Shown: in pieces, positions 41,693 through 51,527 of the stretch
How the letters are laid out: each line of letters begins with the position of its first letter
How positions within the stretch are numbered: position 1 is the first letter of the stretch
Source of the DNA: Trachythela sp. YZ-2020
Taxonomy: Eukaryota; Cnidaria; Anthozoa; Malacalcyonacea; Clavulariidae
Assembly: GCA_016169945.1 (NCBI GenBank)
Contig: JADLSH010000395.1
Location: 8,832,001 to 8,896,000, forward strand
Length of the DNA stretch: 64,000 nt
Direction: 5' to 3'
Position numbers and translations under genes: made by a program
The notes under the pieces: generated by a model
What the model was told of the DNA's origin: nothing
What the model saw: only the letters and a program-made list of their open reading frames with translations
Database searches by the model: none

Positions 41693-41917
41693 ATGTCTGA
41701 GGAAAAAGATTTAATGAACCGGGTGTATAATTCAATTATGATAACATTTGGTGCAGTGGGTTTGAGTATGATTAGTAAGAAGATACTAAAGGAACCATTG
41801 TCAACTCCAGAGTCACTAATGGGAACCGCGAAGTTGGCAGTGGCTGTGTCTGGTAGCGCTTTGACGGTTAAGTATCTACAGGACAAAAAGTATCTACCAT
41901 CAGACCCTTTTAAGTAA
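41693..41917 (+). CDS. Small membrane protein (ORF d)
   Basis: An intact 74-residue ORF starting 15 bases after the previous stop. The N-terminus is charged (MSEEKDLMNRVYNS), then come a hydrophobic segment (IMITFGAVGLSMI), an amphipathic linker and a second hydrophobic segment (TAKLAVAVSGSALTVKYL), ending DKKYLPSDPFK. The two short helices would make a hairpin in a membrane. I recall similar small proteins beside capsid genes in cnidarian polinton-like DNA but cannot verify it here. Confidence 0.65.
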   Translation: MSEEKDLMNRVYNSIMITFGAVGLSMISKKILKEPLSTPESLMGTAKLAVAVSGSALTVKYLQDKKYLPSDPFK

Positions 41918-41936
41918 TACTTCCGGGAGTGGTATA

Positions 41937-42170
41937 ATGCAATCAGTGGTACAAACAACATTTGCAGCGATATCGTTTGCTGGTGCTGGTTATCTGTTCA
42001 AGCTTACTAGAGGACCTTGCCGCAGCTAAGGAGAAGTTCTATGAACAGGAAGTCATCAGACGTAATAAAATACAATAACTAAGGGATAAAATAAAGGATG
42101 CGAATGAGGATATGCAAGTTACTAATGAATTAAACCGTCACCCCCGGGAATCCCGGGAGTGCGCTCACCA
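41937..42170 (+). pseudogene. Small membrane/coiled-coil protein (ORF e), broken
   Basis: The ATG at 41937 gives MQSVVQTTFAAISFAGAGYL, a hydrophobic start, and stops after about 30 codons. A charged helical stretch (EDLAAAKEKFYEQEVIRRNK, then RDKIKDANEDMQVTNELNR) is open in another frame straight after. It is probably one gene with a frameshift at about 42010 and an in-frame stop at about 42077. It ends in a GC palindrome (42139-42161). Confidence 0.4.
42139..42161. repeat. GC palindrome, second site
   Basis: CACCCCCGGGA, one base, TCCCGGGAGTG. The left arm is identical to the one at 40824-40834, so this is a repeated palindromic module. Confidence 0.85.
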
Positions 42171-42203
42171 AAGTTGAGTGACTACTACCATCCTAGTGAT
42201 GAG

Positions 42204-42281
42204 ATGAATGAGTATCAACTGTTGGTCACTGCTGGGGTTGGTATAGGCAGTGGGTATGTTATTTACCAATATTTATTATAG
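42204..42281 (+). CDS. 25-residue membrane peptide (ORF f)
   Basis: The ATG at 42204 encodes MNEYQLLVTAGVGIGSGYVI and five more residues, almost entirely one Gly-rich membrane helix, stopping 15 bases before the Bro-N start. The open frame extends upstream through LSDYYHPSDE, so the true start may be earlier. The size and packing fit a small viral membrane protein. Confidence 0.45.
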   Translation: MNEYQLLVTAGVGIGSGYVIYQYLL

Positions 42282-42296
42282 TGTGTGGTGGTATAT

Positions 42297-42788
42297 ATGA
42301 CACTACTAGCAGCAAAGGAGTTTACACACAAAACATTAGGCGTGACATTAAATCCAGTGATACTGCATGGACAGGTTTTATTTAAGGGGTGTGAGATAGC
42401 GAAGGCTCTAGGGTATAAGGATACGGATGATGCTATAAGAAGGCATGTTCAGAAAGAGTTTAAATGTCTAATGCCTACCCCGGTGAATCACCGGGGTAAG
42501 ACTGTCTACATATTGGAGCCAGGATTGTACTCACTTATATTCCGATCTAAGTTAGAGTCTGCTAAACAATTCCAACGTTGGGTGTTCACTGAGGTTCTTC
42601 CTAGTATTAGAAAGTATGGAGAATATAAATTGTTTAATGATCCTAAAGGCTGCTTTCCAGTCACGCGTTTTTGTATGTGCGTGTACGCACAGAGCATGTG
42701 CGTGGTCTCCGCACGTAAAAACGTGCAAGTTGAATGCTGCTCGACTTTTACGCGAGAAAATTTAGACACGCAAAGAATTATCCAATGA
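42297..42788 (+). CDS. Bro-N domain protein, C-terminally truncated (ORF g)
   Basis: From the ATG at 42297 the first 110 or so residues form a Bro-N domain: VILHGQVLFKGCEIAKALGY, then IRRHVQKEFKCLM, YILEPGLYSLIFRSKL, KQFQRWVFTEVLPSIRKYG. Bro-N is a DNA-binding domain of baculovirus Bro proteins and many phages and large DNA viruses. After about 42640 the frame runs into unrelated sequence (PKGCFPVTRFCMCV) to a stop at 42788, so the C-terminal half was replaced at a junction. The domain itself has no break. Confidence 0.85.
   Translation: MTLLAAKEFTHKTLGVTLNPVILHGQVLFKGCEIAKALGYKDTDDAIRRHVQKEFKCLMPTPVNHRGKTVYILEPGLYSLIFRSKLESAKQFQRWVFTEVLPSIRKYGEYKLFNDPKGCFPVTRFCMCVYAQSMCVVSARKNVQVECCSTFTRENLDTQRIIQ
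42476..42498. repeat. Perfect 11-bp palindrome inside the Bro-N gene
   Basis: TACCCCGGTGA, one base, TCACCGGGGTA, all inside the coding frame (TPVNHRGK). Size and base content match the palindromes at 40824-40868 and 42139-42161, although the words differ. Confidence 0.85.
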
Positions 42789-42910
42789 AAACTGGTTTTC
42801 GGATCACATGGGATGCGAGCTGAGTAGCTGACATTCGATATTTCGATTATAAAATTTTATCAAAATATTCAACAAATTGTATGAAAGTTTTTAATAGTAT
42901 TTTTTGAGCG

Positions 42911-43839
42911 ATGGGGAAATATTGGAAGGTTGAGGAAAAACTGATTGCTGAAATCCAAAAGTATCCTGCACTCTGGAATACAAAGGACAGTAATTATAAA
43001 TTTAAAACAGTCAAAGAGAACGCTTGGCAGGCCGTGACCGATTGTGTAAACATGGAGACCAATTCTGTGTACACAGGTATTAAGAGGTTAATCTATTTTA
43101 CATACATACTTACTTTAGTGATTAGTTGCTGTTTTTAAACTTGTGTGTCGAAAGGGGCAAAGGTTTATTAGTGAGTACAGTCACAGAGTATAACTGGATA
43201 TTGATATTTACACATGACATATTTGCCTTTTTCCAATTTGAGCCAGAAATATCAGACTATTGCCTATTGATTCTTTTATAGTAGTTTTATAGTGTATTTC
43301 AATATATTATACCTGTGTCTACATGCTCAGCAGCTGGGTAGGTATTTCAATATACTAAATGCCCGACAGCCAGGAATTTTAGTTAAAAACAAAATTGACC
43401 TTAAAACCTACCCCCACCCCTACCCTAAACACCTTTAATTTGACTGGTACATAATGTAGATATATTAGTATTTTCAATGCAATAGTTGATCTGTCATTGA
43501 ATATGTTTTATAGTAACTGAATACAGGGACAGAATATGGAAAAACATTCGGGATGCTTATGTTCGTGCATTAAGTGGCACTGGTAAGAAAAGTGGCTCTG
43601 GTGTTGATGAAGTACCTAGATATCCTTACCTTCAGGCAATGTCATTTTTGAAACCTTACGTAAATATAAAAACGAGGAATACAGAGAGTAATTTCCAGCC
43701 AATTCAGTTACCGATTTCAGATCAAAATGACCCAAATGAAAATAGTTCATCTGAACTTGCAATAACTAACTTAGTAAAGCTATGTTCCTTTGAAAGAATT
43801 AACGGCTTACAAGCATATTTGTCTAGATCTGAATTTTAA
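42911..43839 (+). CDS. MADF-domain protein, two exons, C-terminus from antisense BEL
   Basis: Exon 1 (42911-43076) encodes MGKYWKVEEKLIAEIQKYP, ALWNTKDSNYKFKTVKENAW and ends at G|GTATTA. The acceptor TTTTATAG at 43506-43513 opens exon 2 (43514-43839) in matching phase with TEYRDRIWKNIRDAYVRAL. This completes a MADF (Myb/SANT-like) DNA-binding domain, ending YPYLQAMSFLKPYV. The joined length is a multiple of three, 163 residues, with no break. From about 43740 the frame (ELAITNLVKLCSFERINGL) is the antisense of BEL sequence belonging to the element on the right, so the original C-terminus was replaced. Known MADF proteins are transcription factors or partner proteins of PIF/Harbinger elements. 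Confidence 0.7.
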
Positions 43840-44599
43840 AGTCTTCCTATGCACCTAAGCATGTCATTCTCATCTTCAACTATATTTAACGACTTTTTTA
43901 GTTTATCGAAATTATCTTGACTACGTAACTCAGATTGTGCTGCCTTAACCCACGCATTTTCAGCGCTACTTAATTCCTTTTGACTTAAAGTATTAATTTA
44001 TTCATTTGTCAACACATAATTATTAGTGCTTTTAGTGGTGCTACTCAGCATTTTGAAGTCAACAGTGTCGTATAGACACCGTCATTTGTATGGTATACTA
44101 AATATACAACCACGCAATAATAAGCTTTAGTGCTTGCGTCACCAAATCCATGAAGAAGGGATTGGCGGATTACCTGCTTTGGATGTCTATAAATACACTG
44201 ACCAATCTCAATCTCTTTGATTGCTAATAAGTCATTTACTATCTCTTCCCACTTATGTTTAAATTGCCCTTCCAAATTTACATCCCAGCCAAGGGTTTCC
44301 CGGCAAACTTCTTGAAATAACATTTTCATACGAAACAATAATCGGACCAATCCATCCTATTGGATCAAACTGACTTGCAAATAAACTGAGCAGGTTTCAT
44401 TTCATCAAAGTGACCTCTTTAGCTGCGTCCGCAAGCTTTGAAAGTTCAAATATGAAAGTATCATTCTCAATATCCCATGAAAGGCCTAAAACCTTCTCAT
44501 GGCCGCTACTTAACTTCTAGCCTATACCTAATGTCTGTTTGGCATAACTTTCTTCACAATCAGCAGTTGGCTGTAAACAATCACTCTGTCTCTGAGCAG
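43740..44599 (-). pseudogene. BEL 2: connection region, RNase H and integrase start
   Basis: From right to left: FDPIGWIGPIIV-like text (about 44370-44340), the ORF at 44350-44045 with LGWDVNLEGQFKHKWEEI and SLLHGFGDASTKAYYCVVVY (RNase H strands), then at 44000-43840 LSSAENAWVKAAQSEL and MLRCIGRL, the linker into the integrase zinc-binding part, which continues over 43840-43740 as the complement of the MADF exon. Stops and shifts are frequent. Confidence 0.8.
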
Positions 44600-44762
44600 T
44601 ATTAGGGACCTTAAGATCGAGGACGGCGGTCAAAGACGACGGCAACCGGAACTGATTTTGACATGTTTTTGTTGACTACGCATGCGCTAGGTAGAAACGC
44701 CAGCCGTTCTTCTGTCGTCGAAGACGTGAGAACTGAAGGTTTACCGTCTTCGAGAGAACGCG

Positions 44763-45637
44763 ATGGAAAATTCACAAGCAAATGAGTCAAAATCGTAAGT
44801 ATAGCACTGAATTAATTTGAAATGTATTTTATACGAGGTTGCTGATGAATTTTGATAGCGAAATAAGTCTGATTTTTGTTGTTGTTTTATATAAAATTAA
44901 GGAGATGTTCTGTCATGGAGTGGACAGATAACCACGATGTTGTTCTATGCAGGAGATACTTGTAACAGACCCATTCAAGGCAAAACAGCGTGCGCCTCAA
45001 CGTGGCCAGCTCTGGCAATCTATCGCTGATCATTTGAATGATACTGTTGAACCAAAATTTAAGGTCAGTAAACGTGGAGTCCATGAGCGATATAGTTTAC
45101 TTGCAGAAAAGTTCAAGAAAAAAAATAGAGACGAAGAGAGAGCTTCAGGAATCGCCACAGAAATGACCGAGCTCGACGTTTTATTAGAAGAAATAATCGC
45201 AAAACAGGAGCAATCTGAAGAAACACACCTAAATATTACAGCAGAAAACAAGAAAAAAGCAGAGCAGAGCAAGGGCGATGCTACTGATATGAGACTCATG
45301 GCAATGGAGACTTTGAAGGAAAGTAACAAGAGAAAAGGTGAGGATAGCGAGAAACAGAAAGCGCAAGAAAACAAGAGGATCTGATGCGGTTGAGTATTTG
45401 AGAGAGAAGATGGAAACAGATAACAGATGGAAAGAAAAGGAACTCGAACTTAAACAGAAAGATCAAGAAAAAGAATTGCAAAAGCAAGCCATAGCTGATA
45501 AACAACACAGTGACTACATAGCCATGATGGAGAGGCAACAACAGCAGATGCAGCAGATGCAGTTGAATTTTATGCAAGCTCAACAACAGCAAAGTCAATT
45601 GCTTATCACTTTGTTGGAAAATGCAGTGAAAAAATAA
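44763..45637 (+). pseudogene. Harbinger Myb/SANT-like DNA-binding protein, two frameshifts
   Basis: Exon 1 (44763-44794, MENSQANESK) ends at GTAAGT. Exon 2 starts at 44902, giving MEWTDNHDVVLC; one base is then missing at about 44950, and the frame resumes as EILVTDPFKAKQRAPQRGQL. The trihelix goes on with WQSIADHLN and FKVSKRGVHERY, the Myb-like DNA-binding domain that recruits the transposase to the element ends. A second shift at about 45375 leads to DAVEYLREKMETDNRWKEKE and a Gln-rich end (QQQQMQQMQLNFMQ), giving a long charged coiled coil. The two shifts suggest decay or assembly errors. Confidence 0.75.
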
Positions 45638-46601
45638 GTATAACTGTTGATGTTTGTATTCAATGTTTTACAGGGTTTTATTGACTGAGTGAGTACAAGC
45701 TTTATAGTTTATGACTATGTTGACATTTATGGTTCTTTTACTGGACCTTTTATTTAGAATTACATCATATTTCAAATGTTATTTACCATAAAAATTCATA
45801 TTTAAAAATGTATTTTATTTGTATGTGTATTTTTTACATTTTTCCCATAAGAAATGTATTATACATATGTATTTTTTTAAGGGCCTGTTCATATGAGCTG
45901 GGTTAACCAGCCTGGCAAATTTGTGTTCATATGGGAAATTTTCATCCCACATCACTGATATCCCACCCATCTCACAGTGGGATCTCCCGGCCTAGCCGGG
46001 CCAACCCAGCTCATATGAACAGGCCCTTAAAGTGCCTATATCATCCTAAGGGATTTTACATATTTGTGGTATGTGGAACAATCTGAGAAGAAATGTGATA
46101 TATCTTCCCAGGAAAAATCTTCATGGAAGTGTTTTTCATTGCCAGAGTAACCGGATCTGATGTCAAAGCAGGAACAGGTGAAAAAGGCACACTTAACATC
46201 ATTATTTTAAAATGTTTTTTTATAATACAATTGAGGCAGACATGTAATTATCTGTTGCAAAGACAATCAACAAGCATTCCTTTGTGCTTTGATGCCATAT
46301 GATATTATGTAAATTTGACAAGTTTTTACTGAGAAGATTTATTACATTTCTTCTCAGAATGTTTCAAATATCACAAATATGTAAAATACCTGAGGATGAT
46401 ATAGGCAATTTAAAAAGAGGTGAAAATGCACAAACAAAATCACTAGGCCAAAGTACAGATACTGGTGTATCCATTTATGCAGCTACTGTATTACAGTATA
46501 ATATTATTATCTAAACATTTGAAATACAACAATTGGTCACACAGAAAGTGCTTGCAGCTATGTTTAAAGAGTTTTCACGATGGAACTGTCCTTGTACACA
46601 G
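45638..46601. other. Region between the two Harbinger genes
   Basis: AT-rich, with a TTAA-flanked MITE at 45881-46026 and nothing else I can support. Confidence 0.5.
45877..46030. mobile_element. 146-bp MITE with TTAA target duplication
   Basis: Between TTAA at 45877-45880 and TTAA at 46027-46030 lies GGGCCTGTTCATATGAGCTG...CAGCTCATATGAACAGGCCC, with perfect inverted repeats of at least 20 bp. TTAA duplication is the piggyBac signature. Decayed relatives occur at 14745-15090. It inserted inside the Harbinger element and is thus younger than it. Confidence 0.85.
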
Positions 46602-47953
46602 TCAAGCAAAATATTGCTGAAGACTTGGAGGGTCAAGGTTGAAAAATTTAGATGTAGAATTTCCATAAAGACAAGTTATGGCATTTCTTAGAATAGCAGC
46701 AACAATATATATTTTGCCAACAGAACTCAAACCTATCTTTAAATTCTTTTTGAAATCAACAAATTTAAATGAATTGGCAGCTATATCACCAAACAGCCAT
46801 TCCACAGTAACCCTGACAGCACTCATGGAAGTATTGAAATCCTGCATATCCTGATTTGGCCTGACCATTCTAAAAGGGGCCTGCAAGTGTACTCTTAGTG
46901 GATATGCAGGGTCACCATAAATACACATTGAAGTACCATTTGGGGAAAAGGCATGTTGTTCAAGGTCATCAAGAAGTCCAGAATCAGCCAACATACCACT
47001 ATCATGCCTTTTACCCTCTGAAATAAACATGAAATGTATATATTAGGTTAAGAGTAAACATTTTGTAATGCTTGCCAAATGCCCTACCCCAGCAGGCTGG
47101 CACACAAATCACTGTCTCAGACCCCTCAGTATTTCCATTTTCCATATTGAATGATTGGATCCCTAACCCTTACCCCAGTTACTTGTTTCTATTTGTCAAT
47201 ATGATAATTAATCACCATGCCCTGATTATATCCCTCACTCAGCATGTTTTTTTTTAAAATATTAATCTATAATAATGTGAAATAGGTCTTACCTACTGGG
47301 CCATACAGGTTAGCTATCAATCCATTAGGTATGGATAGAGACTGAAATTTTATGGCGTGGACCCTTTTATGTCCATTGTAGACTACTCTCTGCTTTTTGT
47401 CTGGTCTGCAAATCGGTCTAACCGTGCCATCAATAAACCCAAAACAATGCTTTAACGCAGCTCCTTTATCTCCAATGGCATCTGCATACATTTGAAGTGC
47501 AGGGGGATTCAATAGAAAATTATTCCAGTTTGTCAGCCTATGACCATGTAATTCAAAGACAATGTTTATCATTTCACTGTTAATCATGGAAAGTTCTGGA
47601 GCTGATCTACCAAACATTGGAATCAGGTCGCTAAGTCTGCAAGGATAAGCGAGTCTTCTCAACAACAAACACAGTCCTTCTAAACCACTAAATAAACTTC
47701 CTTGTGGACACTTGATTACCTCTGGTATCTGTAAAACTTCAAACAGAAGGGAGATGTCGTTTTTTCTTAAACGAAATTTATCGATGCACTCATCTTCGTC
47801 GATTTCTTCAAGCTGAAACTTGCCATATTCTTTATACGGTAAGTCGAGATTTTTAGAGGAATATGCTTCGTAAAGAAGGATAAATTCTTCGTCACTGATT
47901 TCTTCACCGGCGTACAGTACAGTTACAAGCTCTTGAATTTCTCTAAATTTCAT
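46602..47953 (-). CDS. PIF/Harbinger transposase, two exons, catalytic triad intact
   Basis: Exon 1 (47953-47293, MKFREIQELVTVLYAGEEIS) ends at G|GTAAGA. Exon 2 (47017-46602) follows TTTATTTCAG; the junction is in phase and the product is 358 residues with no stop. A helical N-terminus with a helix-turn-helix-like part (LEGLCLLLRRLAYPCRLSDL) precedes a DDE_Tnp_4 core: Asp175 in FGFIDGTVRPICRP, Asp256 in IYGDPAYPL and Glu293 in VRVTVEWLFG. Typical GKRHDSGML follows the junction. The enzyme excises and inserts the element together with its Myb-like partner. It is the best candidate for a still active DNA transposase in the window. Confidence 0.9.
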
Positions 47954-48103
47954 TTCTGCTTTATTTTATTTACATATACTAAACCGCCGTCGTCCTTAAT
48001 TCTTAAGTCAAGTTTTCCCGCGCATAGCACGGCGCCCTCTCCCCAGCTCTCCCACGGACACGACGTTCTTGTTTCACGTCGCCGTCTTCGATCTTAAGGT
48101 CCC

Positions 48104-48835
48104 TATTATTATCACAATTTTCAACTGCTTCAATTTGTTTTCTTATAATTTTATCATTCGTTAACCATTTTCTAAGCTTAAATCCTGCTTTAAGGTACGT
48201 TCACACACAGCGATTTTAGGTTTTGCTAAATGTTAATGACCAATATTTTCAGTTGATAATGTCGCCAGATGACGTTTGCCACATATTTTTCAAACATCAT
48301 TAACGTGCATCTGAAATCGACCTGACAAATCGCTATGTGTGGACGTACCTTTAGCCATTCTCTCTCTGGCCTTTTCAAATAACATATACGCTTCATTTGT
48401 AGTCTTCGCCAGTCACTAAATCATCTACGTAGAAAGTTTCTTAACAAATTCCGGATCCAGTGATTTGTAGCTTGAAACGTGATGCTGTAAAGTCGCATTT
48501 AACAAAAAGGGAGATGCGTTTAATCGTAATTCATAAACGCCTTTTCAATGTTGCCAACTAATGCGGTTCTTTTCTCTAGAAATCGTAATATAATATGAAA
48601 TAGTAATGGGTTTAGCGATGGCCCTTTCAATAAACAATCGTTTAGCGACACACTGTTCTTGTCAGATTTGGCTGACGCGTCATATAAACAACTCTCAACT
48701 TCGTTGTTTTAGCTTCCTTTCTAATAACCGCAAGATGCGAGATATAATGAACAGTCACAGAATTATTATTCTTATTTTATTATTATTTACAATTATTTTA
48801 AAACAGTAGCCCTTCAGCCAAAGTCTGATTTTCAA
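48104..48835 (-). pseudogene. BEL 2 reverse transcriptase segment
   Basis: Read right to left: [20 protein letters not shown] (about 48760-48690), then after a frame change [20 protein letters not shown] and [13 protein letters not shown], then LNATLQHHVSSYKSLDPEF, YVDDLVTGED (the catalytic box, about 48400) and, beyond the MITE, FKLRKWLTNDKIIRKQIEAV up to the Harbinger flank at 48108. This is BEL RT with several shifts. Confidence 0.8.
48190..48353. mobile_element. 158-bp Harbinger-type MITE with TTA target duplication
   Basis: TTA at 48190-48192 and 48351-48353 flank AGGTACGTTCACACACAGCG...CGCTATGTGTGGACGTACCT, inverted repeats of about 24 bp with two differences. Removing the element and one TTA restores the BEL reading frame across the site. 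TWA duplication is typical of PIF/Harbinger MITEs, but its ends differ from those of the Harbinger nearby. Confidence 0.85.
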
Positions 48836-49047
48836 GGGGCCGTTTCAATTTACAAAAATATTAATTCTAAAAAAGTTACTATAAAAATATATACACAAAC
48901 AACACAATCATGCAAGTTTTATGAATCGACATATACGTACACAGGCTCAAACTCCATAAAACACAAACAAGTGTCATGAAATTACTTAGCTATATTTAGT
49001 CTTGAAGATATTGTCAATTGCAATCTTTCAAATTCTTGAAATAGTTA

Positions 49048-51094
49048 TTAACTTTTAAATCTTGCAATAGAGAGAGAGATTTCGTAATCAGAAACTACAT
49101 CACAAGGCAAGTTGTTCCATGTAGACGCTGCCCTATATGAGAAGGACTTTTTCATGAAATCAGTATTGGGTTTGTTTAAGTGAAGTTTTCGGTCGTTGCT
49201 TCTAAGACAATATGTGGCGTTGTTGGTAATAGTAAACATGTCTGATATAGATTCTGGTAGTTGTCTTTTTAATGCTTTAAACATCATGCTTATTTCCCTT
49301 TTCTTTAGGATGTTTTCAATCGGTTCCCATTCTAAATGAGCAAAGATCTCCTTTGACCTGATATCATAACTAGAACCCATTATAACATGAGCAGCCCTCT
49401 TTTGTAATTTGTAGGGTTTATTCAGATGTGTACGACTACCATCATTCCATATGTTTGAACAATAAGTAAAATGGGGTAAGACTAGTGAGTTCTAGATATT
49501 TATCAGTGAATTTTGGTTTACATATCGTTTTGATCTTTTTAATAAACAAATAGATTTGGATATCTTTTTACACTGCTCTTCATTGTGTTCATTCCTTTTA
49601 ACTCATCGTCCAGAATAATCCCTAACACTTTCTTATTTGTTACTTGCTTAATTGAATGCCTTCCAATTACAATATCCCGAGTTTCAGTATATCGCTTCAG
49701 CTTCCTTTTTGATGCTATAAGCATAAACTCTGTTTCATAAACTCCACTAACCAAGAGTTGACATTAAGTAGGTCTTCATTAATTTTACACTCTGTCTGCT
49801 GGTGAAGTGCCTGAAGTAGACAGATTAGTATCATCAGCAGACAGCTAGGAAGATCATTTCTGTAGAGAGAAAACAACAAAGGTCCTAGATTTGACCCTTG
49901 CGGAACATCACATATAACTTTTTTTGGCTCTGATTTTATTCCTTCTACTACACAGATTTGCATTCTGTTATCTAAATATTATTTAAAAAGACTCTTTAAG
50001 AGCCTGGTTTCTTATGCTATATACTTCAAGCTTAGATAAACGAATTTGATGATCCACCATATCAAATGCTTTCTTGAGATCAAGGAATAATACACTGTTA
50101 ATTAAACCTTTGTCGATATTCATCAACCACTTGTCCATTGTTTGAAGTAAGGACGTTTCTGTTGAGTGAAGCTTACGGAATCCTGATTGTTGTTTTTAAA
50201 TTATATTGTTTTCATTTAAACCATCCACATAGTTGGTCACAAATAAGTTGTTCCAAGATTTTGGCAATAACTGGTAGAACCGATATAGGTGTATAATTTC
50301 CACAGTTACTTTTATCCCCTTCTCTATAGATAGGGGTTACTTTAGCAATTTTTAACTAAATAATACCTGCAGCTAGGGCTAAATTGACTATATATAATAA
50401 AGATTCATTTATAGTAAATCCAGCTGCTTTCAGTAGTTTATTAGAATTTTATCTAGGCCAGAAGCTTTAGATAGTTTTAAGCTCTGTAACACCTTATTTA
50501 GTTTGCTTTCATAAATTACTCCAAAAGAAAATTCACTTTTACTAGGAGTCAAATACTGTGACAGGTCATCATTATTTGGTGGTATGTCTTCGCTGAGTCT
50601 AAGTCCAATCTCATAAATTTTTTATTAAATTAATTTGCTATGTTCCGATTTCCTGTAATAGTTCTTTCCTCAGCTTAAAGATGGCTGGAAATATATCAAC
50701 GAACTGCTCAATAGAAAATCATAAACCATGACTATAAATGAAGTTAATTATTTGTGCAATTTTCTAAGTTCGTTTTATAGAATGATGCTTTTGTTTCCCT
50801 AATGAGTGAAGTTACTTGATTTTTACATATTTTGCATGCTTCATGATAGGCTGGAGAATTCAGTTGCACTGCTTTCTTTTTAAGAAAATCCCTGTGGTGG
50901 CTTAGTTTCTTAATATTCTCATTTAGCCATGGGCTACATTCACTTTTTACTTTTCTAATGCGGCACGGGACGTGTATATCCGCAACACTAAGAATGATTG
51001 ATTTCCACTTGTTCCACGGTATGTTTGAATCACAATTATAAGTGAAACATCTAAGAGCTTGTTCTAAATCATTTTGGAATTGAACGGTATTCAA
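49048..51094 (-). pseudogene. LINE F ORF2: linker, decayed RT and C-terminus
   Basis: The ORF at 51094-50744 has SECSPWLNENIKKLSHHRDF, the endonuclease-RT linker. RT motifs remain in pieces: ICDVPQGSNLGPLLFSLYRN (49963-49715), with the xADD region at about 49830 garbled by shifts, and RYTETRDIVIGRHSIKQVTN (49754-49539). The C-terminal ORF 49380-49048 has FKALKRQLPESISDMFTI and SFSYRAASTWNNLPCDVV. Multiple stops occur. Esterase tail plus endonuclease plus RT fits the CR1 clade. Confidence 0.75.
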
Positions 51095-51527
51095 TTTTTT
51101 AAATTGCCTTGTTTCTACTATTTTAGGTTTCTGTCTAGGAACACTAACTTTCTACGCTTATTCCTAACTCAATTACACCAGATTCACTTATTTTAGTGTC
51201 GTCGCTTTTTGTGATTATAATATCTAACAGTGTTTTGGTTGATGGTGCTGTTCTTGTGGGCATCTTTATATGCAGTTGTTATTGATAAATGTCAATGAGG
51301 TCATTAAGCCTTTTTGAGTTATTGTAATATGTTCAGTTCTTCAATGTGTTTTACCAAACTGGCAATATTCAAATGGCCAATTTTAAATCCCTTAAGTTTT
51401 GGATATATTTTTTTATCCTTGGTTTTATCATGATCACTTGTTTGATTGAATGGACCTGTGTAATTTCTAGTGACATAATTGTTAACTTTTTCTAGTCAAT
51501 TACTATTTAAATATGTTTAATGTTTTA

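Larger units (their letters stand above)
44600..48108. mobile_element. Complete PIF/Harbinger DNA transposon with TATTA flanks
   Basis: Terminal inverted repeats GGGACCTTAAGATCGAGGAC... (44605 on) and its complement ending GATCTTAAGGTCCC (48103) match over about 25 bp with one or two differences. The flanks are TATTA at 44600-44604 and 48104-48108. Inside are two convergent genes: a Myb/SANT-like protein on the plus strand and a DDE transposase on the minus strand, the standard Harbinger pair. Length between the repeats is 3.5 kb. It sits in the RT region of BEL 2, and BEL coding continues on both sides. Confidence 0.9.

Noticed and set aside
40345..42640. Bacterial contamination or prophage
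   Set aside because: The block is joined on both sides to animal-type elements (LINE, spliced MADF gene), and the frame decay in two genes fits an old insertion.
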